Below, piece by piece: positions 44,059 to 53,123 of a stretch of DNA of 64,000 bases (positions are counted from its first letter, which is position 1; each line of letters opens with the position of its first letter). The notes under the pieces were generated by a model. That model was not told where the DNA came from. It searched no databases and saw only the letters and a program-made list of their open reading frames with translations. The position numbers and the translations under genes are program-made. Where the stretch lies: the NCBI RefSeq assembly GCF_900624995.1, contig NZ_UYXQ01000021.1, positions 1-64,000 on the forward strand, given 5' to 3'. The DNA comes from Pseudomonas antarctica (lineage in GTDB: Bacteria > Pseudomonadota > Gammaproteobacteria > Pseudomonadales > Pseudomonadaceae).

Positions 44059-44985
44059 TCAAATGGATACCTCTTGGCTCAGATGATGAACAACTTCGTT
44101 CAGTCGCCCAGGCTCCAGATTCAGTGAAGTTATGTTCCAGCCACGGCTGGCAATAAGTGCGTTTATTGCGGGATAAATGTTGTGCCCCGGCATGGCGAGA
44201 ACCGTTACGGTGCCGGGGGCATGCCGGTCTTCTTCAATACCCGCAACGCCGGGTAATACGGCCAATGCAAGTAAATCCAGAGGTGTTTCTGCCGCCAGAG
44301 TGACGGCCCGGAAATGCCGGGAGTGGCGCTGTAAGTCGGGTAATGGGGTGTCAGCCATCAGGCGGCCGCCGGCGATAACCGCAGCGCGCGTACAAATACT
44401 GGACAGCTCATTGCAATGCCGGGACGCAATGATCACCGTCATTTCTTCGGTCAAGGAGTGGATAAGCGTCCTGAACTTTAATAATTGATTTGTCGCCAGC
44501 CCTTCAGTCGGTTCATCCAGCAGCAGCAGGCTGGGGGTATGCAAGATCGCCTGGGCGATAGCGACTTTGCGCTTCAAACCGAGGGACAGCGTATCGATGG
44601 GCGCGTTGAGCACACGTGACAATTCCAGGCGCATGGCTGCCCGATCTACTCGGCTGCGTTTTTCCGCTCCGCTGAAACCTCGAATGTCCGCCATGAAATT
44701 GAGCACGCCCTTGACGGACATCGTGTGATGGCTCAGGCCCCCTTGGAGTTGATAGCCGAGGGCTTTGCGCGCTTGAAGCGGATGGGTTTGGGTATCGAAC
44801 CCTTGGATGTTGATATGCCCGCCAGAGGGCGTCACCAACCCGGCTATCAAATTCAGCAGTGTTGTTTTACCTGCGCCATCCTCTCCGAACAGGCCTATGC
44901 ATTCCTGGCGTTGGGCGAAAAATGAGAGATCGGTGATGACTGTTCTTTTGCCCTGGTACTTTGTCAGGCTGCTTATCTCGAGCAT
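44059..44985 (-). CDS. ABC transporter ATPase, GldA-like
   Basis: A 308-residue ATP-binding subunit. Walker A reads GEDGAGKTTLLN (Asp replaces the common Asn), the signature is LSLGLKRKVAIAQAI, Walker B LLLLDEPTEGL, and the switch His is in IIASRHCNEL. The ~90-residue C-terminal extension (RHFRAVTLAAETPLDLLALAV) is like that of GldA/NosF ATPases. It is the first gene of the gldA-F-G-like operon. The start at 44985 gives the canonical MLEISSLTKYQG. Confidence 0.88.
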   Translation of the reverse strand: MLEISSLTKYQGKRTVITDLSFFAQRQECIGLFGEDGAGKTTLLNLIAGLVTPSGGHINIQGFDTQTHPLQARKALGYQLQGGLSHHTMSVKGVLNFMADIRGFSGAEKRSRVDRAAMRLELSRVLNAPIDTLSLGLKRKVAIAQAILHTPSLLLLDEPTEGLATNQLLKFRTLIHSLTEEMTVIIASRHCNELSSICTRAAVIAGGRLMADTPLPDLQRHSRHFRAVTLAAETPLDLLALAVLPGVAGIEEDRHAPGTVTVLAMPGHNIYPAINALIASRGWNITSLNLEPGRLNEVVHHLSQEVSI

Positions 44986-45223
44986 TTTTTTACCGAATAA
45001 GTTTTGCAGAGCGTATGAAAATATGCCCGTCATGAACGGTTGAGTGCTGAAAGGTTACGTTCAATCATTTGAATTGGGAACGTGGGGACATGTTTATCAG
45101 ATAGTTCCTACGTCAAGAGGCCTTACTTGCTGAAACAATTGCGTTGTTTCCGAGGCTTATTAATGGTCGGGTGTTATCCGGTCTTTATGTAAGGTTTACT
45201 CTTTTGAATGAGGCCTGAATACC

Positions 45224-46273
45224 ATGATGCTTTTACGCACGCTTGCTCTTGAACACAGCGCTCAGGATGCTCCGGTCAACGGTGCACTGCTCTGCGGGTT
45301 TGCTGTCGCGCAAACCGATTCCAACTTTCTTGTCTACAGCCTGGATGAGGAGACCGAGCCCGGTAACTCCAGGGTCTATATCGCCGCGTTACGCAAGAAG
45401 CTCGAACGGTATTTTCTGGGCAGTGTTGAATCCAAGGAAGACTTGCAAGTAGCCATGCAGGTCTTTAAGCAAATTCTGATGACAGCGGCGGCTTCCGGCA
45501 CTAAGACCGGCGCAGTTATCGAGACGTCGATTCCCTTTCATTTCATTGATTTAAAAGGCTGCAAGTTGCCGCCCGCGAGGCCGGAGGATCATCATTCAAT
45601 GATCATCAAGAAGGCCTTGGTGATGAAGGTAATCACCTTGGGCATGTCTGCGTCCGCATTGCCTGCTATAGAAAGTGCTTCGTTGATCGTGCCGTCCATT
45701 CGCTTCTCGTCGCAAACGGTCTCGCCGCCTAAAATCTCGAACCCGCTCCGGCCGGCCGAGCAGCCTGCTCGAGAGCCTATCGTTGAAGAACCGTCGGCCC
45801 CTTCCATTGCGATCGCGCAGACGGCGCAGATGGACGAGGTTGCGCAGGTGATGGAGCCGCAGGGCGAATTCAGCGCGCCGCCCGCTCAAGCTCAATTTGA
45901 GCCTGGTGAACCAAGTGAGCCCGTGCTGGCGAAGCGTCCCGCGCCGATGGAGCATGCATCGATGCTGGAAGTTGACAGCACACTGACCAGTCTCGCTAAG
46001 GTTGCCCAAGAGCTGACGCAACAAAAACGCGTGGTCATTGAGCGAGAAGAGGAGCTTGAGCAGTGGCAGGCTCGACTGCAGCAGGCTCAGGGTGAATTGG
46101 ACCAGAAGAGCCGTGAGTTGGAGCAGCGCGATACGCAGTTGCATAATCATCGAATGGAGGTCAGCCAGAAGGCCGAAAAGTTGACGTCGGCGATGGCGCA
46201 GGTGTCGAGTATGCGCCAGCGCCTGCAAGGCATGCTCCTTGAGCTGGATCAGACCTTGGATGACCCGGCCTGA
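45224..46273 (+). CDS. Coiled-coil protein of unknown function, divergent from the Gld-like operon
   Basis: A 349-residue protein. The first ~110 residues form a compact-looking domain (NGALLCGFAVAQTDSNFLVY, SRVYIAALRKKLERYFLG), residues ~165-240 are Pro/Glu/Ala-rich and probably disordered, and residues ~245-340 form a strong coiled coil (QQKRVVIEREEELEQWQARL and on). No clear membrane helix or signal peptide, although residues ~128-150 are moderately hydrophobic. I do not recognise it. It is divergent from the ABC operon, with ~240 bases between, which could be a shared control region. Confidence 0.75.
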   Translation: MMLLRTLALEHSAQDAPVNGALLCGFAVAQTDSNFLVYSLDEETEPGNSRVYIAALRKKLERYFLGSVESKEDLQVAMQVFKQILMTAAASGTKTGAVIETSIPFHFIDLKGCKLPPARPEDHHSMIIKKALVMKVITLGMSASALPAIESASLIVPSIRFSSQTVSPPKISNPLRPAEQPAREPIVEEPSAPSIAIAQTAQMDEVAQVMEPQGEFSAPPAQAQFEPGEPSEPVLAKRPAPMEHASMLEVDSTLTSLAKVAQELTQQKRVVIEREEELEQWQARLQQAQGELDQKSRELEQRDTQLHNHRMEVSQKAEKLTSAMAQVSSMRQRLQGMLLELDQTLDDPA

Positions 46274-46398
46274 ATCAATGTGTGCTGCGACCTGGCTACT
46301 TTCCTCGGTTCATTTATCATCAATCCTCGCCAGCCGACGCCAAGGCATGAAGCCGCGGCGTATCGGCACCATTGGACATTGCCTGGGGATGCAAGCGT

Positions 46399-46872
46399 TT
46401 GAGTACCAAGCTGATTACCAAAGAAGGTCATGAAGCGCTGAAAAAAGAGCTGGATTACCTGTGGCGTGAAAAACGTCCGGACACCACCCGCAAGGTGACC
46501 TGGGCGGCTTCCCTGGGGGATCGCAGCGAGAACGCGGATTACCAATACAACAAGAAGCTGCTGCGTGAGATTGATCGGCGGGTGCGCTATTTGCGCAAGC
46601 GTCTGGAAGACATGCGGGTAGTGGAGTACATGCCCGAGCAGGAAGGGAAGGTGTTCTTCGGCGCGTGGGTCGATATCGAAAACGAGCAGGGCGAAACCAA
46701 GCGTTTCCGTATCGTCGGCTATGACGAAATTTATGAGCGCATGGACTATATCTCCATCGATTCACCGATGGCGCGGGCTCTGCTGCGTAAAGAAGTTGAC
46801 GATGAGGCCATCGTGCAGACCCCGACCGGCGAAGTGTGCTGGTGGATTACCGGTATCGAGTATGTGAAGTAG
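46399..46872 (+). CDS. greB: Transcription elongation factor GreB
   Basis: A 157-residue secondary-channel factor that stimulates transcript cleavage in backtracked RNA polymerase. It has the N-terminal coiled coil with the tip TWAASLGDRSENADYQYNK, whose acidic residues act at the active site, and the C-terminal FKBP-like domain (EGKVFFGAWVDIENEQGE, DYISIDSPMARALL). I chose the TTG at 46399, which gives the family-typical MSTKLITKEG and has GGGGAT 8 bases upstream; an earlier TTG at 46372 adds 9 unlikely residues. Confidence 0.95.
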   Translation: MSTKLITKEGHEALKKELDYLWREKRPDTTRKVTWAASLGDRSENADYQYNKKLLREIDRRVRYLRKRLEDMRVVEYMPEQEGKVFFGAWVDIENEQGETKRFRIVGYDEIYERMDYISIDSPMARALLRKEVDDEAIVQTPTGEVCWWITGIEYVK

Positions 46873-46913
46873 ACGATGGCCGGCACGTTAACGCGAGCTG
46901 GCCATCGGTCGTT

Positions 46914-49424
46914 TCAGCCTTCGCGCAACACCGTCAACGGGCTGGCATTCAGCGCACGGCGCGTACCGAATACTCCGGCACCGCCGATCAGCACGGCACC
47001 GATCACCGGCAACAGCAATAGCCACGGGTGAGGGTGCCAGACCAGGTCAAACGCGTAGCGGTACAGCACCCATGTCACCAGTTCCGTGCCCAGTGCTGCC
47101 AGCAGGCCGCTGACCGCGCCCAGCAAGCCAAACTCGATGCGCCGCGCCTTGACCAGCAACTTGCGCTCCGCACCCAACGCCCGTAACAGCGCACCTTGGC
47201 GAATCCGTTCGTCCAGGGTGGCCTGCAAGCCGGAAAACAGCACCGCCATCCCCGCAGCCAACACGAACAACAACACGTATTCCACCGCCAGGGTCACTTG
47301 GGCGAGGATGCTGCGCAGTTGCTCCAGCAAGGCCTCGACCTGCAGGATCGTCACCGCCGGAAACGCTCGCGACAGGTCGACAATCTGCTGGTCATGGCCG
47401 GGCGCCAGGTAGAAGCTGGTCAGATAGGTCGCGGGCAGGTCTTTCAAGGTACCGGGTTGGAAGATCATGAAGAAGTTGGGCTGGAAGTTATCCCAGTTGA
47501 TCGTCCGCAGGCTGGTGACGCGCGCTTCGCGGTTCTCTCCACCGACGGTGAACACCAGATGATCGTTGAGCTTGAGCTTCAAGCTTTCAGCGACTTTGGC
47601 TTCCACCGACACTCCCGGGATGTCATCGCTCGGTTGCTGCGACCACCACGAACCTGCGGTCAGCACATTACCCGGCGGCAGGTCGGCCGCCCAGGTCAGG
47701 CTCAAGTCACGCTGCACGGCACGGTCACCGCTGGAGTCTTTACTGACGATCTGCTGCACCGGCTCGCCATTGATGCTGATCAAGCGGCCCGGCACCACCG
47801 GGTACAGCGGCGCCGCTTGTGCTTGCACGTCCAGCAGGCGGGCGCCAAAGGCCTCCTTGTCGGCTGGCAGGATGTTCAGGGCGAAATAGTTGGGGGCGTC
47901 CTTGGGCAGCTGGTTTTGCCAGGTGTCGAGTAACTCGCCGCGCAGCAGGGCGATCAAACCCATGGACAGCAGGATCAAACCAAACGCCAGGGACTGCCCA
48001 GCCGCCGCCAGCGGATGACGCAGCAACTGGCCCAAGCCCAGGCGCCAGGGCAGGGTAGCGCGCGCCAATAAGCGCCGTAGGCTTTGCAGCAGCAACAGCA
48101 GCAAGCCGCCGAGGATCAGCGCAGCCACTACACCACCGCCCAGTAACGCGAAGGTCAGTACCAGATCGAGGCTCAGTCGCCACATGATCAGGCCGAGCGC
48201 GAACAGCGCAGCGCCGTAAACCATCCAGGTACTGGAAGGGATCGGTAGCAGGTCGCGACGCAATACGCGCAAAGGTGGCACGCGGCCCAGCGCCGCCAAC
48301 GGCGGCAGGGCGAAGCCTGCAAGGGCGACCAGCCCGGTGCCGATGCCGGCCACCGCCGGCAGCAACCCACCGGGTGGCACGTCTGCCGGTAGCAGGTCAT
48401 GCAGGAAATAGAACAGGCCAAATTGCGCCAGCCAGCCGAGCAGGGCGCCGGCCAGGCTTGCTACCAGGCCCAGCACGCTTAGTTGCAGGCTGAACAGCAA
48501 CATCGCTTCGCGGCGTGACAAACCGAGGCAGCGAAGGAGTGCACTGGCGTCGAAACGGCGGCTGGCAAAGCGGTTGGCCGACAGTGCCACGGCCACCCCG
48601 GCCAGTAGCACTGCGACGAGGCTGGCCATGTTCAGGTAGCGTTCGGCCTTACCCAGGGCACCGCCGATTTGCTGGTTGCCGTCCCGCGAATCCTGCAAAC
48701 GCTGGTTGGCGGCGAGGCCCGGTTTGACCAAGTCGCGATAGGTTTGCAGCGCCGTACTGCCTTGGGGCGCGCGCCACAGTTCGCGGTAGCTCACGCGGCT
48801 GCCGGGCTGAACCACGCCGGTAGCGTCCAGGTCCGCCAGGTTGATCATCACCCGTGGCGTGAGGCTGTAGAAGTTGCCAGCGCGGTCGGGCTCATACGTC
48901 AATATGCGTGTTAGATGCAGGGTCTTCATGCCGACATCAATGCTGTCGCCGAGCTTCAGGTTCAGCGCCGTCAGCAACCGTGCTTCTACCCAGGCTTCAC
49001 CGGGCTTGGGGCCACCTCCGGGGGTTTGAGTACCGAAGGGCTCTGCGGCACTTTTCAGCTCGCCACGCAGCGGGTATTGCGCGTTGACCGCCTTGATACT
49101 GGAGAGTTGGATGCCGTTATCCGTGGCAATAACGCTGGAGAACTCGACGATGCGTGCGTGATCCAGGCCCAATTCGGTCCCGGATTTGATTTGCTCGGGC
49201 CGGGCGGGCGAGCTGCCTTCGAGTACCAGGTCGGCACCGAGAAACTCGGTGGCACGCAACAGCATGGCGCCGTTGAGGCGCGCGCCAAAGTAGCCGATGG
49301 CAGTGCTGGCTGCCACGGCCACCACCAGGGCGAAGAACAATACGCGCAACTCGCCGGCGCGGGCGTCGCGCAGCAGTTGACGCATGGCAAGGCTGAACAG
49401 GCGCAACAGCGGCAAACGTGCCAT
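46914..49424 (-). CDS. ybbP: FtsX/MacB-type ABC permease, YbbP-like
   Basis: An 836-residue permease with an N-terminal helix, two large periplasmic domains and two FtsX-type four-helix blocks (near residues 265-400 with further helices to 480, and 720-830). Motifs RQLLRDARAGELRVLFFAL at the start and the end GTRRALNASPLTVLREG are typical of the YbbP group. With YbbA it forms an exporter-like complex found beside tesA in many gammaproteobacteria; the substrate is unknown. The start overlaps the ybbA stop (TGATG), so the two are coupled. Confidence 0.9.
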   Translation of the reverse strand: MARLPLLRLFSLAMRQLLRDARAGELRVLFFALVVAVAASTAIGYFGARLNGAMLLRATEFLGADLVLEGSSPARPEQIKSGTELGLDHARIVEFSSVIATDNGIQLSSIKAVNAQYPLRGELKSAAEPFGTQTPGGGPKPGEAWVEARLLTALNLKLGDSIDVGMKTLHLTRILTYEPDRAGNFYSLTPRVMINLADLDATGVVQPGSRVSYRELWRAPQGSTALQTYRDLVKPGLAANQRLQDSRDGNQQIGGALGKAERYLNMASLVAVLLAGVAVALSANRFASRRFDASALLRCLGLSRREAMLLFSLQLSVLGLVASLAGALLGWLAQFGLFYFLHDLLPADVPPGGLLPAVAGIGTGLVALAGFALPPLAALGRVPPLRVLRRDLLPIPSSTWMVYGAALFALGLIMWRLSLDLVLTFALLGGGVVAALILGGLLLLLLQSLRRLLARATLPWRLGLGQLLRHPLAAAGQSLAFGLILLSMGLIALLRGELLDTWQNQLPKDAPNYFALNILPADKEAFGARLLDVQAQAAPLYPVVPGRLISINGEPVQQIVSKDSSGDRAVQRDLSLTWAADLPPGNVLTAGSWWSQQPSDDIPGVSVEAKVAESLKLKLNDHLVFTVGGENREARVTSLRTINWDNFQPNFFMIFQPGTLKDLPATYLTSFYLAPGHDQQIVDLSRAFPAVTILQVEALLEQLRSILAQVTLAVEYVLLFVLAAGMAVLFSGLQATLDERIRQGALLRALGAERKLLVKARRIEFGLLGAVSGLLAALGTELVTWVLYRYAFDLVWHPHPWLLLLPVIGAVLIGGAGVFGTRRALNASPLTVLREG

Positions 49425-50107
49425 CAAGGCTCCAGGGGCGCGACCATCAGGCCAGCTTCAAGGCGGATCAGGCGTCGGCAACGGTGGGCCAGGCGCTCGT
49501 CATGGGTCACCAGCACCAGGGTCGTGCCGCTCTCTTTATTGAGTTCGAACAGCAGGTCGCTGATGCGCTCACCGGTGTGGCTGTCGAGGTTGCCGGTGGG
49601 TTCATCAGCGAACAGCACGTCCGGCTCGGCGGCAAATGCCCGGGCGATGGCGACCCGTTGTTGCTCACCACCGGACAGCTGGCGTGGCGAATGGGTCAGC
49701 CGTTCGCCCAGGCCCACGCGTTCCAGCAGGTGCCTGGCGCGCTCGCGGGCGTCTTTGCGGCCGTCCAACTCCAGCGGCAGCATGACGTTTTCCAGGGCGT
49801 TGAGGCTGTCGAGCAGTTGGAATGATTGAAAGACAAAGCCCACGTGCTCGGCGCGGATGCGCGCGCGCTGGTCTTCGTCGAGGGTGCTCAAGGCTTGCCC
49901 GGCGAGGGTGACTTCACCGCTGCTGGGCAGGTCGAGGCCCGCCAGCAGGCCGAGGAGGGTGGATTTGCCGGAACCGGAGCTGCCGACGATAGCCAGGCTA
50001 TCGCCCTTGTTCAGTTCCAGGCTCAGTTCGTGCAGGATAGTCAGTTCACCTTCCGCGCTGGGAACCACTTTGCTAAGGTTTCGCGCGGTGAGAATGCTTG
50101 CGCCCAT
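49424..50107 (-). CDS. ybbA: ABC transporter ATPase, YbbA-like
   Basis: A 227-residue ATPase of the LolD/MacB class. Walker A GSSGSGKSTLL, signature LSGGEQQRVAIARAF, Walker B DVLFADEPTGNLD and the switch VTHDERLA are all intact. ATG at 50107 gives the family-typical MGASILTARNLSK start; the long ORF extending to 50521 runs through tesA on the other strand and is not real. It is divergent from tesA with only 10 bases between start codons. Confidence 0.93.
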   Translation of the reverse strand: MGASILTARNLSKVVPSAEGELTILHELSLELNKGDSLAIVGSSGSGKSTLLGLLAGLDLPSSGEVTLAGQALSTLDEDQRARIRAEHVGFVFQSFQLLDSLNALENVMLPLELDGRKDARERARHLLERVGLGERLTHSPRQLSGGEQQRVAIARAFAAEPDVLFADEPTGNLDSHTGERISDLLFELNKESGTTLVLVTHDERLAHRCRRLIRLEAGLMVAPLEP

Positions 50108-50117
50108 GGAGAATCCA

Positions 50118-50723
50118 ATGCGAATGTGGTTTTTGAGTGCTGGCCTGGCCTTGATGTGCATGGCCCAGAACGCAGCGGCGGGTACAGTCCTGATCGTTGG
50201 CGATAGTATCAGTGCCGGTTTCGGACTGGATACCAGCAAAGGGTGGGTGGCGTTGTTGGGACAAAGGCTCAAGAGCGAAGGTTTCGACGATAAGGTGGTC
50301 AACGCTTCCATCAGCGGCGACACCAGTGCCGGAGGCCTGGCGCGGCTGCCGGCGGCGCTCGCAGAGCATAAGCCGGACCTGGTGATCATTGAGCTTGGCG
50401 GTAACGACGGCCTGCGCGGCCAGCCGCCAGCGCAATTGAAACAAAATCTTGCATCGATGATCGACCAGTCCAAGGCCGGTGGCGCCAAGGTGCTGTTGTT
50501 GGGCATGCAATTACCGCCCAATTACGGCCCGAAATACACCACCGCGTTTGCCGAGGTCTATGGGGCCCTGGCCAAGGAAAAAAGTGTCCCGCTGGTGCCG
50601 TTTTTCCTTGAAGGCGTGGGCGGCCATCCGGAGCTGATGCAGGCTGATCAACTGCATCCGGCAGTCGGCGCCCAGGGCAAGTTGCTGGAAAATGTCTGGC
50701 CGACGCTAAAACCGCTGCTATGA
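50118..50723 (+). CDS. tesA: Periplasmic thioesterase/lysophospholipase L1 (GDSL arylesterase)
   Basis: A 201-residue exported GDSL hydrolase. A signal peptide (MRMWFLSAGLALMCMAQNAA) precedes the catalytic block I IVGDSISAGFG, block III GGNDGLRG and block V ADQLHPA, which hold Ser, Asn and Asp/His. It hydrolyses acyl esters in the periplasm. The ATG at 50118 has GGAGA upstream; an ATG at 50106 is possible. The gene sits head to head with ybbA-ybbP as in E. coli. Confidence 0.93.
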   Translation: MRMWFLSAGLALMCMAQNAAAGTVLIVGDSISAGFGLDTSKGWVALLGQRLKSEGFDDKVVNASISGDTSAGGLARLPAALAEHKPDLVIIELGGNDGLRGQPPAQLKQNLASMIDQSKAGGAKVLLLGMQLPPNYGPKYTTAFAEVYGALAKEKSVPLVPFFLEGVGGHPELMQADQLHPAVGAQGKLLENVWPTLKPLL

Positions 50724-50781
50724 CGCTTTTCTACCGGCAGGCTTTCGGCTAAGGTGGCGCCCCCCCGATCTGGAGCCCCCG

Positions 50782-51072
50782 ATGTCGCGCCCTGCCTGGT
50801 CCCTGTTCAACTACCAACTGATCGAGCCTGACGAGCAGTTGGATCTGTTCGCCTGCCAGGAAGTCCGGGTGCATCTGGTCGCACGTCAACTGGAGCTGGG
50901 TGGCTCCATCGACCGTACGCTCTGCGGCACCTTGCTGCCCGCGCAACCACGCTGGTCGTCGGTGGATCGCTCGATCTTCCAGGACCAGCGGCTGTGCCCG
51001 CTGTGCCGGGCCATTCTTGAATCGCAAAAGCGCGGCACGCCGTTGATCTGGCCGGAACTGCGCTTCGAGTAG
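50782..51072 (+). CDS. Small protein with a C-terminal CxxC, unknown function
   Basis: A 96-residue soluble protein. An early part (EQLDLFACQEVRVHLVARQL) is followed by TLCGTLLPAQPRWSSVDRS and the pair CPLCRAILESQK near residue 73; with the earlier Cys residues this could bind zinc. No signal peptide. Good GGAGCC site before the ATG. It lies between tesA and the L,D-transpeptidase. I know no function for it. Confidence 0.75.
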   Translation: MSRPAWSLFNYQLIEPDEQLDLFACQEVRVHLVARQLELGGSIDRTLCGTLLPAQPRWSSVDRSIFQDQRLCPLCRAILESQKRGTPLIWPELRFE

Positions 51073-51156
51073 TCGCTGGGTGGGTGGGTGCTTGACGCTC
51101 GCTTCACGTATACAATCAGTTTTTTCCTACCCGTCGTTCTGCGAAGGATTTTCCGG

Positions 51157-52128
51157 ATGTTGTCGCGCCTTTCCGTCGTTACCTGCTGGCTGTCGCTCGC
51201 TGCCCTCTGTGCAGCCGGGTCGGCATCAGCCTTGCAGTTGCCCCTGCCACCGCCGGGTGAAGACATCGTGGGTCAGGTCCAAGTGATCAAAGCCAAGTAC
51301 GAAGACACCTTTGCTGACCTGGGCACCACTTATGACCTGGGCTATTCGGAGATGGTTGCGGCCAACCCGGGCGTTGATGCCTGGTTGCCCGGCGCAGGCA
51401 CCGAAATTGTGCTGCCCACACGGTTTATCCTGCCTCCCGGCCCGCGCGAAGGCATTGTGATCAACCTGGCGGAATACCGGCTCTACTACTACCCAAAAGG
51501 CCAGAACGTGGTGTACACGTTCCCGTTGGGTATTGGCCGTGAAGGCTGGGGTTCACCGGTTGCGCACACCACCATCACCGGCAAGATTCCCAACCCGACC
51601 TGGACACCCCCCGCGTCGATCAAGGCCGAGCACGCCGCTAACGGCGATCCACTGCCTAACGTGGTGCCGGCCGGGCCGGACAACCCGCTGGGGCCGTTCA
51701 AGTTCACCTTGGGCACGCCGGGTTACTTGATCCACGGTTCCAACATGAAATTTGGTATCGGCACGCGTACAAGCCATGGTTGCTTCCGCATGTTCAACAA
51801 CAATGTGCTGGAAATGGCCGACATGGTGCCGGTCGGCACGTCGGTGCGCATCATCAACGATGCCTACAAGTTCGGCAGCAGTGGCGGCAAGGTCTACCTC
51901 GAGGCGCATACGCCGCTCAACGACGACGGCACACCGTCAGTGGTCGACAAGCACACTGCGGTTATCAATGCCTTGCTCAAACGCGAAGACCTGGCCAACA
52001 ACCTGCGGGTGAACTGGGATCAGGTGCGTGACGTGGTCGCGGCCGAAGATGGTCTGCCCACGCAGATTGGTGTGCCGGGTGGTAATGCACCGGTTGCGTC
52101 CAGTGCGCCGGTCGATCTGCAGCAATAA
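51157..52128 (+). CDS. L,D-transpeptidase (YkuD domain)
   Basis: A 323-residue exported enzyme. A signal peptide ends at about residue 26 (AGSASA), a LysM-like segment follows (YDLGYSEMVAANPGVDAWLP), then the YkuD domain with YLIHGSNMKFGIG and the active-site SHGCFRM. It would form 3-3 cross-links or attach proteins such as Lpp-type lipoproteins to peptidoglycan. The next gene is the Lpp-like oprI, a possible partner. ATG at 51157 has AAGGA 8 bases upstream and gives a proper signal peptide. Confidence 0.92.
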   Translation: MLSRLSVVTCWLSLAALCAAGSASALQLPLPPPGEDIVGQVQVIKAKYEDTFADLGTTYDLGYSEMVAANPGVDAWLPGAGTEIVLPTRFILPPGPREGIVINLAEYRLYYYPKGQNVVYTFPLGIGREGWGSPVAHTTITGKIPNPTWTPPASIKAEHAANGDPLPNVVPAGPDNPLGPFKFTLGTPGYLIHGSNMKFGIGTRTSHGCFRMFNNNVLEMADMVPVGTSVRIINDAYKFGSSGGKVYLEAHTPLNDDGTPSVVDKHTAVINALLKREDLANNLRVNWDQVRDVVAAEDGLPTQIGVPGGNAPVASSAPVDLQQ

Positions 52129-52143
52129 GCCTGTCACTCAAAC

Positions 52144-52177
52144 GCCCGCTTCGGCCTTGCGCTGCGGCGGGCTTTTT
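52144..52177 (+). terminator. Terminator after the L,D-transpeptidase gene
   Basis: GCCCGC (52144-52149) / GCGGGC (52167-52172) with inner pairing, followed by five T. Confidence 0.8.
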
Positions 52178-52211
52178 ATTGCCTGGTTTTCAGGACGCAA
52201 TTGCAGGCAAT

Positions 52212-52241
52212 AAAAAAGCCGACCCAAGAATGGATCGGCTT
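52212..52241 (-). terminator. Terminator of oprI
   Basis: On the minus strand, AGCCGA / TCGGCT with CC/GG inner pairs is followed by six T. It lies 21 bases past the oprI stop and is convergent with the terminator at 52144-52177. Confidence 0.88.
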
Positions 52242-52262
52242 GATAACAACCCCGAGGGATTA

Positions 52263-52514
52263 TTACTTGCGGCTTGCTTTTTCAAGCATGCGCAGAGCGC
52301 GCTCGTTAGCTTCATCAGCAGTCTGTTGTGCTTTTTGAGCAGCAGCCAGAGCTTCATCAGCTTTACGGTAGGCTTCGTCTGCACGAGCCTGGGAGCGAGC
52401 TGCTGCGTCTTCAGTTGCAGTCAGACGAGCTTCGGTTTCTTTGGAGACGCTGCTGCAACCGGTAGCCAGAACTGCGGCCAGAGCCAGAGCAGAGAATTTC
52501 AGAACGTTGTTCAT
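52263..52514 (-). CDS. oprI: Major outer-membrane lipoprotein OprI (Lpp-like)
   Basis: An 83-residue lipoprotein. The signal peptide [20 protein letters not shown] ends in a lipobox at Cys20, followed by an all-helical mature part rich in Ala with heptad pattern ([20 protein letters not shown]) and the C-terminal Lys of ASRK, which is the peptidoglycan attachment residue in the Lpp family. It is one of the most abundant proteins of Pseudomonas and anchors the outer membrane. A strong AAGGGGAA site and an own terminator fit high expression. Confidence 0.97.
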   Translation of the reverse strand: MNNVLKFSALALAAVLATGCSSVSKETEARLTATEDAAARSQARADEAYRKADEALAAAQKAQQTADEANERALRMLEKASRK

Positions 52515-53123
52515 CGTGTTCCCCTTCAAGGACTTTCTATTAAATGGCTACTTTCTCAGGGTGAGCTGATAGCCGGCGTACATACTACTCATTACTTGTA
52601 GTAAGTAAACTGACGTAGCGCAAGAAGCAAAAAAAATTCTTGTGCCGAATCTGTTTTGGCTAATATTTTGGAGGATTGTATAAAAACTGCCCAGTTTTTT
52701 CATTTTGCCGGGAACTGGATCCACGCTGAAAGGTGCGGCCCGCATGTGCCACGCCACGTAAACGGGTAAAAATTTATATATCGACGTTGACACTTTTTTT
52801 ACTTGGCCCTTACCTCACCCAGCATCTTTTGCGCATGTAGAGGTGACTTTAAGAGCGGCAGTTCGTCTCAAGCTTCAACTGCCGGCAATGTTCAGGCTAT
52901 CGATCACAGAGTGGTCGATGCCCTTTCTGTAACCTCCAGCGACGGGAATGACGAGTGCGCCTTGAGCAATTGCAGGATTGGCGCCTACTATTCCCTACGT
53001 GCTGGTTGTGAGCGCTATAGGTTTTCTCGTTGTCGAAACCGGCACGGGGTGGCGTAGATGTTCCTTCGCCGGAAAAACATCGGTAAGGTAGGGGTCGAAA
53101 TCCAAGACCCGCGAGGAGTAGTG
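52515..53123. other. Intergenic region between oprI and the GNAT gene
   Basis: About 600 bases. The oprI half is AT-rich and must hold its promoter on the minus strand; the other half carries only weak ORFs on both strands with no family likeness or ribosome sites. I see no convincing small RNA gene or repeat. Confidence 0.5.

Noticed and set aside
52803..53057. 84-residue plus-strand ORF between oprI and the GNAT gene
   Set aside because: No ribosome site and no family likeness; it overlaps equally weak ORFs on the other strand.
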